Below are positions 1 to 7,487 of a stretch of 17,922 nt of DNA, one piece after another (position 1 is the first letter of the stretch; each line of letters opens with the position of its first letter). Location of the stretch: contig JABITU010000006.1 in assembly GCA_018668195.1 (NCBI GenBank), positions 1 to 17,922 of the forward strand. The letters run 5' to 3'. A program made the position numbers and the translations under genes. Below the pieces are notes generated by a model that did no database searches, was not told the origin of the DNA, and saw only the letters and a list, made by a program, of their open reading frames with translations. Source of the DNA: Tateyamaria sp. Lineage in GTDB: Bacteria > Pseudomonadota > Alphaproteobacteria > Rhodobacterales > Rhodobacteraceae.

Positions 1-807
1 GACTATGCGTATATGTTCCGTAATCGCGCGGACCAGTACCACTTCCTATACTCGCCAAAATCGCAAGCGTTGCTGCGCGAGCCATACGAGCGTCGCCACG
101 GTCTCAAGTTCCTCTTCAGCCATGCTGAATTGCGTGGAATCCAGCTGGGTATGGCTTGGGAAGACAGGGAAACTGTGACATCGGTCGAGCAACTTTTCGG
201 CACAAAAAACCGCGTGACGGGCACCCAGTTAGGCCGAATCGCAATGACCGCTCTGAACCTGAACCCGGTTCCGGTGGCATGGGAAGAAACGCTCGACGCC
301 CTCAAGCAGGGTCTGATCGACGGTGCGGAAACATGGGCCTCGGCCGTGGCATATGCTAACATGTCTCCGGTTGTGTCCCAATCGGTGCACCTGAACTTCT
401 TCTGTGGTACAGAGCATACGGCAATGAACGCCTCGGTGTTCGACAGCCTCGGGGGCGAGTTGCAGGACGCTGTGATGGAATCCTCGTATTGGGCGCAAAC
501 CCACGTACAGGCAGCCAACGAAGTTGCGCTGATCAACACCGTCGGTCAGTCTGATCCGATGATGCCGAACTCGATATTTGCGCAAAACAACGTGCGCAAC
601 GCATTCCTGTCTGATGCAGAGATCAAGAAAGCCGAAGAAATGTGCTCGCCCGAGTATCAACCTCAGCTGTGGGAAGAATGGCGCACGCGGATCAACGGTT
701 GGCAGGGTGGCGCAGACACCTACCAGGAAATTTACGACGAAGTTCGCACGATCTCGGCCGATACACTGCCTGAGAACGTTGAGCCGCGCCGCTGGTGGAA
801 AGCCTAA
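1..807 (+). CDS. dctP: TRAP transporter substrate-binding subunit DctP, 5' truncated by window
   Basis: The reading frame is open from base 1 and ends at TAA 805-807, so only the C-terminal 268 residues are visible; the signal peptide and first lobe lie outside the window. TRAP binding proteins capture a small organic acid or amino acid in the periplasm and deliver it to the DctQM membrane complex. The stretch from TKNRVTG to GLIDGAET (about residues 68-106 of the visible part) matches the DctP-family core, in which a conserved arginine contacts the substrate carboxylate and a [PV]xxEx(n)ALxxGxxDG-type segment follows. The C-terminal helices and lysine-rich/aromatic tail (RRWWKA) are family-like. 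dctQ, dctM and an iclR gene follow on the same strand, with an intrinsic hairpin directly downstream. The substrate cannot be assigned. The family call is sure; the true start is unknown. Confidence 0.9.
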   Translation, partial: DYAYMFRNRADQYHFLYSPKSQALLREPYERRHGLKFLFSHAELRGIQLGMAWEDRETVTSVEQLFGTKNRVTGTQLGRIAMTALNLNPVPVAWEETLDALKQGLIDGAETWASAVAYANMSPVVSQSVHLNFFCGTEHTAMNASVFDSLGGELQDAVMESSYWAQTHVQAANEVALINTVGQSDPMMPNSIFAQNNVRNAFLSDAEIKKAEEMCSPEYQPQLWEEWRTRINGWQGGADTYQEIYDEVRTISADTLPENVEPRRWWKA

Positions 808-827
808 CTTCGACAAAAGAGTTACTG

Positions 828-857
828 GTCGGCCCCCTTGGCGGGGCCGGCTTTTTT
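828..857 (+). terminator. Intrinsic terminator/attenuator between dctP and dctQ
   Basis: A 9-bp stem (828-836 with 843-851, one T-G wobble near its base) with a 6-nt loop (837-842) is followed directly by six T residues (852-857). This is a textbook rho-independent terminator. It begins 20 bp after the dctP stop and lies upstream of dctQ with no obvious new promoter between, so partial read-through (attenuation giving excess binding protein over membrane subunits) is the likely role. Confidence 0.88.
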
Positions 858-901
858 GTCCAAGATCGCAGAACGCGACATAGTCGATGAAGAATAAGCA
901 A

Positions 902-909
902 GGGGAGGG
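902..909 (+). promoter_or_regulatory. Shine-Dalgarno that sets the dctQ start at GTG 917
   Basis: The purine-rich GGGGAGGG at 902-909 sits 7 nt before an in-frame GTG (917-919). The alternative in-frame ATG at 887 has no Shine-Dalgarno before it and would place this ribosome-binding site inside the gene. Confidence 0.7.
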
Positions 910-916
910 ACGCCAG

Positions 917-1588
917 GTGTCAATCTGGGCGGACGCGGCTACCATCGTTACAGCGACATTAAGCGGCGAAATAAATTTCAAAGTGACGCAGGCATACCGA
1001 TCTGACGCGGCTTGGCTGGTTTTTGGGCCGCTGACAGTCGTCGGAGCCATTTTGGTTCATTATCTCTACAAGGCTGTTCCCATCTTGGATAAGCAATTGG
1101 AACGGACCGTTGCTGTTACAGCCTATATTTTGATCGCATTAATTATTTTTGTGGGGGTGATCCAGCGCTTTGTCTTTTCAAGTCAGGTGCCATGGTCAAC
1201 GACGATACCACCGCTGATCTTCATGATTATGTCTTGGTATGGGTGTTCCTATAATGTCAAACTACGCACGCACCTAAGCTTTAGCGAATTTCGCGCCAAG
1301 ATGAGCCATACGCAGCAGTATTGCTGTTTGTTAATGGACAACATCTTGTGGTTTGTCTTTTGTGTCATCTGCGTGACGACCATGTCGCGCATTACGGTTA
1401 ACACGTATGACAACTTTCAGATCGTGTTGGGAACCGACGGCGTTATGCGTTGGTGGTTCATCATCACGATGCCGCTCTGCTTTATTATGATGGCAGGCCG
1501 GGTGGTTGGCAATGCGCTGATCGATCATTCGAAATACCGCAACGATGAAACATTGATTGGTAGGGCCATAATCGGGGGGGACATGTGA
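917..1588 (+). CDS. dctQ: TRAP transporter small permease subunit DctQ
   Basis: This is the small membrane subunit of the tripartite TRAP transporter; it pairs with DctM to form the Na+-coupled permease. From GTG 917 it has 223 residues with hydrophobic segments near 31-51, 63-85, 95-113, 136-158 and 178-200. The segment QRFVFSSQVPWSTTIPPL followed by KLRTHLSF (about 83-122) is a diverged form of the DctQ signature (aromatic/Arg, a Trp at the membrane edge, then R/G-x-H-hydrophobic). It is longer than the common ~160-180 residue DctQ proteins. The start was moved from ATG 887 to GTG 917 because of a well-placed GGGGAGGG; the 10 extra residues of the longer form are hydrophilic and unsupported. 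The stop overlaps the dctM start (TGATG), implying coupled translation. Confident family call; start moderately sure. Confidence 0.85.
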   Translation: MSIWADAATIVTATLSGEINFKVTQAYRSDAAWLVFGPLTVVGAILVHYLYKAVPILDKQLERTVAVTAYILIALIIFVGVIQRFVFSSQVPWSTTIPPLIFMIMSWYGCSYNVKLRTHLSFSEFRAKMSHTQQYCCLLMDNILWFVFCVICVTTMSRITVNTYDNFQIVLGTDGVMRWWFIITMPLCFIMMAGRVVGNALIDHSKYRNDETLIGRAIIGGDM

Positions 1589-2946
1589 TGACAGATGGCA
1601 CGTGGATTACGATTATTTCTATCGCTGTGACAGGGCTGTTCATGTTGGGAACACCTGTGTTGCTGGTGATTTTCTACTGGTCGGTTGGCTGCAGTCTGGT
1701 GATCGGTTTAACCCTCGACAATGCGGGCAACGAGTTGCTGAATGTTTTCAAAGACGGGTTTGCGCTTTTGGCCATGCCTCTGTTTATCCTAACCGGAGAC
1801 TTGATTAACAAATCAGGGATCGCCAAGCGCTTGTCGGATTTTGCCTATGCCTGCCTGGGTTGGTTGCGCGGTGGGCTGGCCATGGCAGCTATTGGGGCAT
1901 GCGGGTTGTTTGCTGCGATTTCGGGTTCGAATTCGGCGACTACGGCGACGATCGGGTCTATGTTGCACCCGGAAATGATCAAGGGTGGGTATGACGAACG
2001 GTTTTCTGCCGCGACTGCCGCCGCAGGTGGAACGGTCGGCATTATCATCCCGCCATCCATCATTTTTATCGTTTATGGCTTTTTGATGAACTTGCCGATT
2101 TCTGATTTGTTTATTGCGGGTATCATCCCCGGCACGTTGATGGTGCTGGCGATGATGTCGATGTGCTTTGTGGTTTCGACGATGAACAAGTGGGGCTATC
2201 TGATAAAGTTATCGCCGTTTCGCGTTTTGAAAACGGCTGTCGGTGCTTGGCTCGGTTTCTTTGCGATTGGGCTGGTGCTGTGGGGGATCTACACAGGCAA
2301 GTTTTCGCCAACAGAAGCGGCGGGTGTTACCGTTGGCTTTGGTATCATCGTTGGTGTGATCAGCTATCCATTGAACAAGATGATGGGAACAGACCAAAGT
2401 TCAGCGGTGGATGAAAAACCCTTCTTTGCCATGATTGTGGTCGAAGGCTTTCGTGCGGCCGATGTGCCTTCGGTGGTTGGCCGTTCTGCTCAGATCGCAG
2501 GTATTCTGACGCCGCTGATCGCTGTGTCTATTGTGATGCAGCAGGTGTTGGGTGCACTTGGAGCATCCCAAGTGATTGGTGATTTGCTGCGCGGGATGGG
2601 TGGATATTATCCGGTGCTCTTTACGGCGATGGCAATTGTGTTTGTGTCCGGGATGATCCTGGAATCCTTGCCCGTGACCATAATCCTGGCTCCGATCCTA
2701 GCGCCTATTGCCGCTTCGGTTGGGGTCGACCCAATTCACTTTGCGGTTGTGTTTCTGGTGGGGGCATCGATCGGGTTTATTACTCCGCCATACGGGCTTA
2801 ATCTTTATGTTGCATCCGGTGTAACGGGTGTTCCATATTTCCGCCTGCTCCGGTATTCTACGTTGTACCTCTTTTCGCTCATATCGGTCTGGGTGCTGGT
2901 CGCATTTACACCGGATCTTGCCTTGATGTTGCTTCCCGATAGATAA
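1588..2946 (+). CDS. dctM: TRAP transporter large permease subunit DctM
   Basis: This is the large TRAP permease subunit, which carries the Na+ and substrate translocation path; 452 residues from ATG 1588, slightly above the usual ~425-440. Most of the protein is hydrophobic helices. Family hallmarks are SGSNSATTATIGS (about 112-124), the intramembrane-loop segment GIIIPPSIIFIVYG shortly after, and TPPYGLNLYVASG in the C-terminal half. The ATG shares its A with the dctQ TGA; a run of seven G (1574-1580) lies 7 nt upstream. An in-frame GTG at 1585 is a possible but worse-spaced alternative. A hydrophilic loop about residues 262-285 between the two halves accounts for the extra length. It is in an operon with dctP, dctQ and the downstream iclR, which begins 13 bp after its stop. 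Confidence 0.93.
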   Translation: MTDGTWITIISIAVTGLFMLGTPVLLVIFYWSVGCSLVIGLTLDNAGNELLNVFKDGFALLAMPLFILTGDLINKSGIAKRLSDFAYACLGWLRGGLAMAAIGACGLFAAISGSNSATTATIGSMLHPEMIKGGYDERFSAATAAAGGTVGIIIPPSIIFIVYGFLMNLPISDLFIAGIIPGTLMVLAMMSMCFVVSTMNKWGYLIKLSPFRVLKTAVGAWLGFFAIGLVLWGIYTGKFSPTEAAGVTVGFGIIVGVISYPLNKMMGTDQSSAVDEKPFFAMIVVEGFRAADVPSVVGRSAQIAGILTPLIAVSIVMQQVLGALGASQVIGDLLRGMGGYYPVLFTAMAIVFVSGMILESLPVTIILAPILAPIAASVGVDPIHFAVVFLVGASIGFITPPYGLNLYVASGVTGVPYFRLLRYSTLYLFSLISVWVLVAFTPDLALMLLPDR

Positions 2947-2959
2947 AATAAAAGGTCCT

Positions 2960-3739
2960 ATGGCAGACGATCTTGAAAATCACTCTGATGGCCAAATCCC
3001 GACCAACTTACGGGTATTGGTTGTGCTCGAAGAGATCGCGCGTCGCGGGGTGGCAGTAAAACCCGCTATGCTGGTGGAACAGTTTGGACTACCCAAGCCC
3101 ACCGTGCACAGGATACTGCAAACAGCAGAGGCCGAAGGGTTTCTTCAGCGTGATATCGATGGTAGATCCTATGGCCCGGGACCGCGTTTGCGGGCCTTAG
3201 CCGTTAGCACAATGTCATCGGAACATTTGCGCACTGGACGGCTGACAATCATGCGAGGTCTGGCGGCCAAGCTTGGTGAGACATGCAATCTGGCAACACC
3301 CGATCGCGAAGGTATGACTTATCTTGACAGGGCTGAAACAGAGTGGCCGTTGCGTATCCAATTGCCTGTAGGCACGCAGGTGCCGTTCCACTGCACCGCG
3401 AGTGGCAAAATGTACCTGTCGACCTTGCGTCCGCATGTGCTGCGTTCAGTCCTGAAAGGGCGCGCTCTGGAAAGGCTGACGGATCAAACTCTGACAGATA
3501 TTGATGCAATTCAAGCCGAGATTCAGGCGACGCGTGAACGCGGTTATTCTACTGACAACGAGGAATTCATGACTGGCATGACCGCAATAGCAGTGCCAGT
3601 TTTGGACTATGACGGAAAGCTCATGGCGACACTTTCGGTACATGCCCCCGTGCAACGGCGCAGCCTGTCGGACCTGATCGAAGGTTTGCCGGATCTTGTG
3701 GCGTGTGCCGCAACGCTTACAGCGCTGCATCTGGAGTAA
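2960..3739 (+). CDS. IclR-family transcriptional regulator
   Basis: This 259-residue protein has standard IclR architecture. An N-terminal winged helix-turn-helix (about 15-80) contains LVEQFGLPKPTVHRILQTAE as recognition region and a short wing. A C-terminal effector-binding domain (about 90-255) contains the FHCTASGKMYLS-type segment and the GYSTDNEEFMTGMTAIAVPV segment typical of the family. IclR proteins are dimeric repressors or activators of catabolic and transport operons, and bind small organic acids. The start ATG 2960 is preceded by AAAGG (2950-2954). It lies 13 bp behind dctM in the same operon, so it probably controls this TRAP operon; the operator would be upstream of dctP, outside the window. 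Its last 23 bp overlap the 3' end of the converging racemase-family gene. The effector is unknown. Confidence 0.92.
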   Translation: MADDLENHSDGQIPTNLRVLVVLEEIARRGVAVKPAMLVEQFGLPKPTVHRILQTAEAEGFLQRDIDGRSYGPGPRLRALAVSTMSSEHLRTGRLTIMRGLAAKLGETCNLATPDREGMTYLDRAETEWPLRIQLPVGTQVPFHCTASGKMYLSTLRPHVLRSVLKGRALERLTDQTLTDIDAIQAEIQATRERGYSTDNEEFMTGMTAIAVPVLDYDGKLMATLSVHAPVQRRSLSDLIEGLPDLVACAATLTALHLE

Positions 3740-4403
3740 GCGACAGAAAAGCGGGTGCAACGGTGCCAGGTCGGCAATGCTCAATCTCGGTCAGAATGTC
3801 TATAATCTGGCCGCCAAACTTGTCAGCAATTGCTTTTTTGTAAGGTGGCAGGTTCGTACACTCAAGCACCAGTGTGTTGCACCACTCAGGGACACTCTGT
3901 GCCACAAGATGAGCGATCTCGCGGGCTGCAAGGGTTTCATCCAGTGCGCGCGCGTCCTGCTTGATCACCTCGCGCAAGTGCATGTCGGGCCGCAACCCGA
4001 CAACATGAGCCGCGCGTCCCTTGATCAGCGCCCTGTGGCCCGCCATCAGGGTATCAGCGTCAAAAGTTAGGATTGCCGTACGATCCGCCGGTGTATTCAG
4101 TCGATTCAGCGCGTTGAGTGCCGAGGCGATAAAGGGCCGGTCTGTCAGGGCCTCCAGGTGCTGCTGCCAGTAGGCCAGAAAGCCGCAAGACGTTGCAATC
4201 ACCTCGCCCCGTGCTTGGGCCAATGCATCGGCAAATGGTGTAATGTCGACGCAACTTGGATCAGATGTCACAATGTTTGAAACCTGAGCCTGAGGTATGC
4301 GTATAATTTCAACCTTGGCGCAATAGCTTTGAGCGCAGGCCACATCACCGGGTACACGAGGAAAGCACGTGTCCAATTGCAGTACGGTCAGGGCCGTTGT
4401 CAT
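3717..4403 (-). CDS. Asp/Glu/hydantoin racemase-superfamily enzyme
   Basis: This 228-residue cytoplasmic protein matches the Asp/Glu racemase superfamily (which also holds hydantoin racemases, maleate isomerases and arylmalonate decarboxylases). Both catalytic-cysteine motifs are present: IATSCGFLAYW with Cys73 and LVLECTNLPPY with Cys182. The cysteine pair favours a two-base racemase or isomerase over a single-Cys decarboxylase. The start ATG 4403-4401 overlaps the upstream dctM stop as ATGA; a longer reading from 4436 would run further into dctM and is not needed. As the last gene of a dadA-like/TRAP operon it probably acts on the imported compound or on an amino acid that the dehydrogenase then oxidises. 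The exact substrate cannot be given. The gene ends inside the converging iclR gene, and no clear terminator follows it. Confidence 0.87.
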   Translation of the reverse strand: MTTALTVLQLDTCFPRVPGDVACAQSYCAKVEIIRIPQAQVSNIVTSDPSCVDITPFADALAQARGEVIATSCGFLAYWQQHLEALTDRPFIASALNALNRLNTPADRTAILTFDADTLMAGHRALIKGRAAHVVGLRPDMHLREVIKQDARALDETLAAREIAHLVAQSVPEWCNTLVLECTNLPPYKKAIADKFGGQIIDILTEIEHCRPGTVAPAFLSLTPDAAL

Positions 4404-5710
4404 TCTCGGGAGGCGCGGATGTTGTCTGGCAGCCACGTGGCCAGTTCTGGCCAGATCACCAGTATCACCACCATCAGCAACATCAGACCTACCATCGGGA
4501 CTGCCGTTTTTGAAATGTACGATATTTCGTGGCGAGTCATGCCTTGTAGCACGAATAGATTAAAGCCAATGGGCGGGGTGACCTGTGCCATTTCGACTAC
4601 AACAACGATAAAGATGCCAAACCAAATCACGTCGATGCCGGCCTGACGGATCATAGGCTCAACGATGGCCATGGTTAGCACCACTGATGAAATGCCATCA
4701 AGGAACATGCCAAGGACAATGTAGAACACTGTTAGTGCTGCGATCAACGTGATCGGCGACAGGTTCATCTCGTCGATTGTTGCTGCCAATGCGCGGGGCA
4801 GGCCGGTAAAGCCCATCGCAAGAGATAAAAACGCGGCGCCCATAAGGATCAGCGCAATCATCGCACTGGTGCGCGTGGCACCCATCAGCGAGGCAAAGAA
4901 GGCCTGAGGCGTCAATGATCTTTGGAACATGGCCAGCATGAGCGACCCAAGAACACCAACCGCCGCAGCTTCGGTTGCCGTGGCCCAGCCAAAATACATC
5001 GATCCGATTACGGCAAAGACCAAAAGCAACACAGGCAACAGAAACCGGCTTTCAAAGATCATTGCACCCAGCGTCATACTGGGGTCCGGTTCTGGGCGCT
5101 CGTGTGGGCGCAGGAAATGCCAGCCGATAATATAGCTTGCAAAAAGCGCGGCTAGAACGAGGCCAGGAACGATACCGGCCATGAACAACTCGATGATGCT
5201 TTCGTTGATCGATACACCATAGACAATCAGTGTCAGAGATGGCGGGATCATGAGGCCCAGCGTCGCCGCGCCCGCCAGCGTTCCGATGATCATATATTCG
5301 GGATACCCGCGCGCGCGCAGCTCGGGGATCGACATTTTGCCCACTGTGGTCAGCGTGGCTGCTGATGATCCCGAAACAGCGGCAAAGATGGTACATCCCG
5401 CAATATTTGTATGCAAAAGGCCACCGGGCAGCCAGCGCATCCATGGGGCGAGGCCCCGGAACATGTCTTGTGACAATCGGGTGCGATATAGGATCTCGCC
5501 CATCCAGATGAACAGGGGCAAAGCCGTCAGGGTCCAACTGCTGGCACCGGTCCAGATCGTGGTGATCATCGCATCACCTGCGGGGCGGGTTGTGAACAGC
5601 TCCATCCCCACCCAGGCAACACCCATCAGCGCAAGGCCCACCCAGATTGAAGATCCTAACAAGGCAAATAGAACAAAGAGAAAAACGACTGTCGCATAGG
5701 CTTCGGTCAT
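4400..5710 (-). CDS. dctM: TRAP transporter large permease subunit DctM (second system)
   Basis: This 436-residue polytopic protein has the normal DctM length. Visible hallmarks are SGSSAATLTTVGKM (113-126), GLMIPPSLTLIVYG (152-165) and TPPIGFNLFVLQGM in the C-terminal part, the paired half-repeat loops that form the substrate and Na+ sites in this family. The start ATG 5710-5708 overlaps the dctQ stop (ATGA), and its own TGA overlaps the racemase-family start (ATGA), so three genes are translationally chained. It differs throughout from the dctM at 1588-2946, so the two TRAP systems are not a recent duplication. Confidence 0.94.
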   Translation of the reverse strand: MTEAYATVVFLFVLFALLGSSIWVGLALMGVAWVGMELFTTRPAGDAMITTIWTGASSWTLTALPLFIWMGEILYRTRLSQDMFRGLAPWMRWLPGGLLHTNIAGCTIFAAVSGSSAATLTTVGKMSIPELRARGYPEYMIIGTLAGAATLGLMIPPSLTLIVYGVSINESIIELFMAGIVPGLVLAALFASYIIGWHFLRPHERPEPDPSMTLGAMIFESRFLLPVLLLVFAVIGSMYFGWATATEAAAVGVLGSLMLAMFQRSLTPQAFFASLMGATRTSAMIALILMGAAFLSLAMGFTGLPRALAATIDEMNLSPITLIAALTVFYIVLGMFLDGISSVVLTMAIVEPMIRQAGIDVIWFGIFIVVVVEMAQVTPPIGFNLFVLQGMTRHEISYISKTAVPMVGLMLLMVVILVIWPELATWLPDNIRASRE

Positions 5711-6420
5711 TCCACTGCCTCTCCTTGAATCGGATTTTCACCAGTAGCCAGCATTCGACACAGAGTATCCCAAAGTGCGATGGCCAAAAGAACTGTACCG
5801 ATCGACATTGCAAGCTGCGGCACCCAGACTGGTGTGTAGATAAGCTTAGACGAAGTGTCAGAAAGTGCAGCCCCCCATTCGCCTGGCGCGCGGGAGGGCA
5901 GGCTAAGAACTGTGACCACCCATTCCGGGATCTGGTCCTGACCTTGGGTCCGGTCGTTCAACATCTCGGAAAAAATGTTGGTCTTTACCGCGTAGCGCGC
6001 AAAATAAGTGGCAATCACGGCCGCGCCAAACACGGCAAAAACATCTAGCCAGCGATTCAGGAACCGGTTGGCATTCAGCAAGATTGAAACCCGAATATGT
6101 GCCCCGCGCGTCATCGCATGGGCGAGCGCAAAAAATGATGTCGCCGCCATTGCATATCCCGCGAATTCGGTTGTGCCGGGAAGGGCGACGCCGATCCACC
6201 GCGCAATCATACCTGCGACGATCAACCCGAGAATTGTAACCATGAAACAGGCCGCAATCGCGCCTGATGCAAGGTATAGGCGATCTAGTCCGCGCCAAAG
6301 TGGGCGCAAGATACGCGCCGCCCGGGGCCCAAGCCACCAGCAGATCAATGCAAATATGCTCGGAAATACAAACAGCCACACCCACAGGGGCAGGCCCATC
6401 ACCGGGGACCAGTCACGCAT
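5707..6420 (-). CDS. dctQ: TRAP transporter small permease subunit DctQ (second system)
   Basis: This is the small permease subunit of the second TRAP system, 237 residues from ATG 6420-6418. AGGAG lies 8 nt before this ATG; a longer in-frame reading from 6519 would overlap the dctP gene by 44 bp and run through the hairpin, so it is rejected. Hydrophobic segments lie near 9-30, 48-72, 88-104, 126-145 and 201-221. The DctQ signature is clear: TTEFAGYAMAATSFFALAHA then MTRGAHIRVSILL (about 83-115). An unusually long extramembrane loop (about 146-195) makes it bigger than most DctQ proteins, a feature of a TRAP subgroup with large small-subunits. Its stop overlaps the dctM start (ATGA). Confidence 0.9.
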   Translation of the reverse strand: MRDWSPVMGLPLWVWLFVFPSIFALICWWLGPRAARILRPLWRGLDRLYLASGAIAACFMVTILGLIVAGMIARWIGVALPGTTEFAGYAMAATSFFALAHAMTRGAHIRVSILLNANRFLNRWLDVFAVFGAAVIATYFARYAVKTNIFSEMLNDRTQGQDQIPEWVVTVLSLPSRAPGEWGAALSDTSSKLIYTPVWVPQLAMSIGTVLLAIALWDTLCRMLATGENPIQGEAVE

Positions 6421-6440
6421 TTTGGGGGCTCCTGAAAGTG

Positions 6441-6466
6441 AAAAGGGGCGGCTGTGGCGCCGCCCC
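6441..6466 (-). terminator. Terminator/attenuator hairpin between dctP and dctQ (second TRAP)
   Basis: Read on the minus strand, an 8-bp all-GC stem GGGGCGGC/GCCGCCCC (6466-6459 with 6452-6445) with a 6-nt loop is followed by four T (6444-6441) and further T-rich sequence. It lies 9 bp after the dctP stop and just before the dctQ ribosome-binding site. The short T run suggests partial termination or 3'-end protection of the dctP message. Confidence 0.75.
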
Positions 6467-6475
6467 GAGGCGGGC

Positions 6476-7453
6476 TTAGTTGCCTTTGAAAGCATCAATG
6501 ATGGCTTGACCCGCGTCACCGGCGTCGGCCAGCCATTGTGCTGTCATTTTTTCACCGATCACTTCCAGTTCAGCCAGGAATTCAGGCGAAGCTTCTGTGA
6601 CGGTCATGCCATTCTTGGCCAGTTCGTCAAAATAGAAGTTGGCCAAGTTTTCTGACTTGGCAGCACAGGAGGTTGCGGTTTCGTCGGCGGCTTTTTGGAT
6701 GCCCGCTTGGGTCGCTTCGTCCAAACCTTCCCATACTTGTGAGTTTACCATCACATAGTTGCGCGGCAACCAAGCATTTACTTTGTAGTAATGGCTCAAA
6801 TGCTCCCATACCTTGCGGTCATATCCAGTTGAGCCGGAAGAAATAAAGGACGAGGCTACGCCTGTGGCGAGGGCTTGGCTGAGCTCTGCAGCCTCGATTT
6901 GCACTGGGATCATGCCCAATTCTTCGGCAAAGGTAGCTGTGGCAGAGTTGTAGCTGCGGAACTTGATGCCCTGCGTATCTGCCGATGATCCGACTTCTTT
7001 GTTGAAATAGAAACCTTGTCCCGGCCATGGGCAGGTATACAGCGCCACCAGATTCAGGTCAGCCATCTGCGCGTTCACGGGGTCGCGCGCCGCTTCCCAC
7101 AATTTGGCGTTGTCGGCGTAGCTGGTTGCAAGGAACGGCAGGTTGTCCCAGCCAAGCAGCGGCGCTTCGTTGGCATGGGCAGACATGAACCGTTCACCAA
7201 TTGGTACCTGACCGGTCTGGATTGCCCGTTTGATATCACCACCACCAAAAAGTGAGCCGCCGGGATGCACGGTGATGTTGATTGCACCATCCGTGTACTC
7301 GGCAACACGCTGGGCAAACAGAACACCCTGTTCAGAGTGGTAGTTGGTGGCCGCATAGGCCATTGGCATGTCCCAGTTCTGGGCGTGGCCATCGGCCAGT
7401 GCGACCGTGGCGGTCAGAGCGAGCGCTGCGCCTGCTTTAAATACATATGTCAT
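6476..7453 (-). CDS. dctP: TRAP transporter substrate-binding subunit DctP (second system)
   Basis: This is a periplasmic TRAP binding protein of 325 residues. ATG 7453-7451 is preceded by GGGAGG and begins a clear Sec signal peptide with cleavage probably after ALA, before DGHAQ; an earlier in-frame ATG at 7507 lies inside the upstream gene and is rejected. The segment GIKFRSYNSATATFAEEL followed by GMIPVQIEAAELSQALATG (about 160-200) is the DctP core with the conserved carboxylate-binding arginine (KFR). PGGSLFGGGDIKRAIQTGQV in the N-terminal lobe also fits DctP. It lies between a DadA-like dehydrogenase and dctQM, with a racemase-family gene at the end of the operon, so an amino acid or related carboxylate is a plausible ligand. 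That is inference from context only. Confidence 0.92.
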   Translation of the reverse strand: MTYVFKAGAALALTATVALADGHAQNWDMPMAYAATNYHSEQGVLFAQRVAEYTDGAINITVHPGGSLFGGGDIKRAIQTGQVPIGERFMSAHANEAPLLGWDNLPFLATSYADNAKLWEAARDPVNAQMADLNLVALYTCPWPGQGFYFNKEVGSSADTQGIKFRSYNSATATFAEELGMIPVQIEAAELSQALATGVASSFISSGSTGYDRKVWEHLSHYYKVNAWLPRNYVMVNSQVWEGLDEATQAGIQKAADETATSCAAKSENLANFYFDELAKNGMTVTEASPEFLAELEVIGEKMTAQWLADAGDAGQAIIDAFKGN

Positions 7454-7472
7454 GGTGCCTCCCTGTTGAAAT

Positions 7473-7487
7473 GCCCGCTTAGCGGGC
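7473..7487 (-). other. Hairpin enclosing the dehydrogenase stop codon
   Basis: GCCCGC/GCGGGC (6 bp) encloses exactly TAA, the stop codon of the dadA-like gene, as a 3-nt loop. It lies just before the Shine-Dalgarno of dctP. Neither strand shows a long T run directly after it, so it may be an RNA-processing or coupling element rather than a terminator. Confidence 0.55.

Noticed and set aside
229..1050. Long minus-strand open frame opposite dctP/dctQ
   Set aside because: It is antisense to a clear DctP gene and spans an intrinsic terminator; the translation is Arg/Cys/His-rich with no family resemblance.
4404..4436. Eleven-residue N-terminal extension of the racemase-family gene
   Set aside because: It lies wholly within the dctM coding end; the ATG at 4403 makes a clean ATGA overlap and begins at the family's usual first strand.
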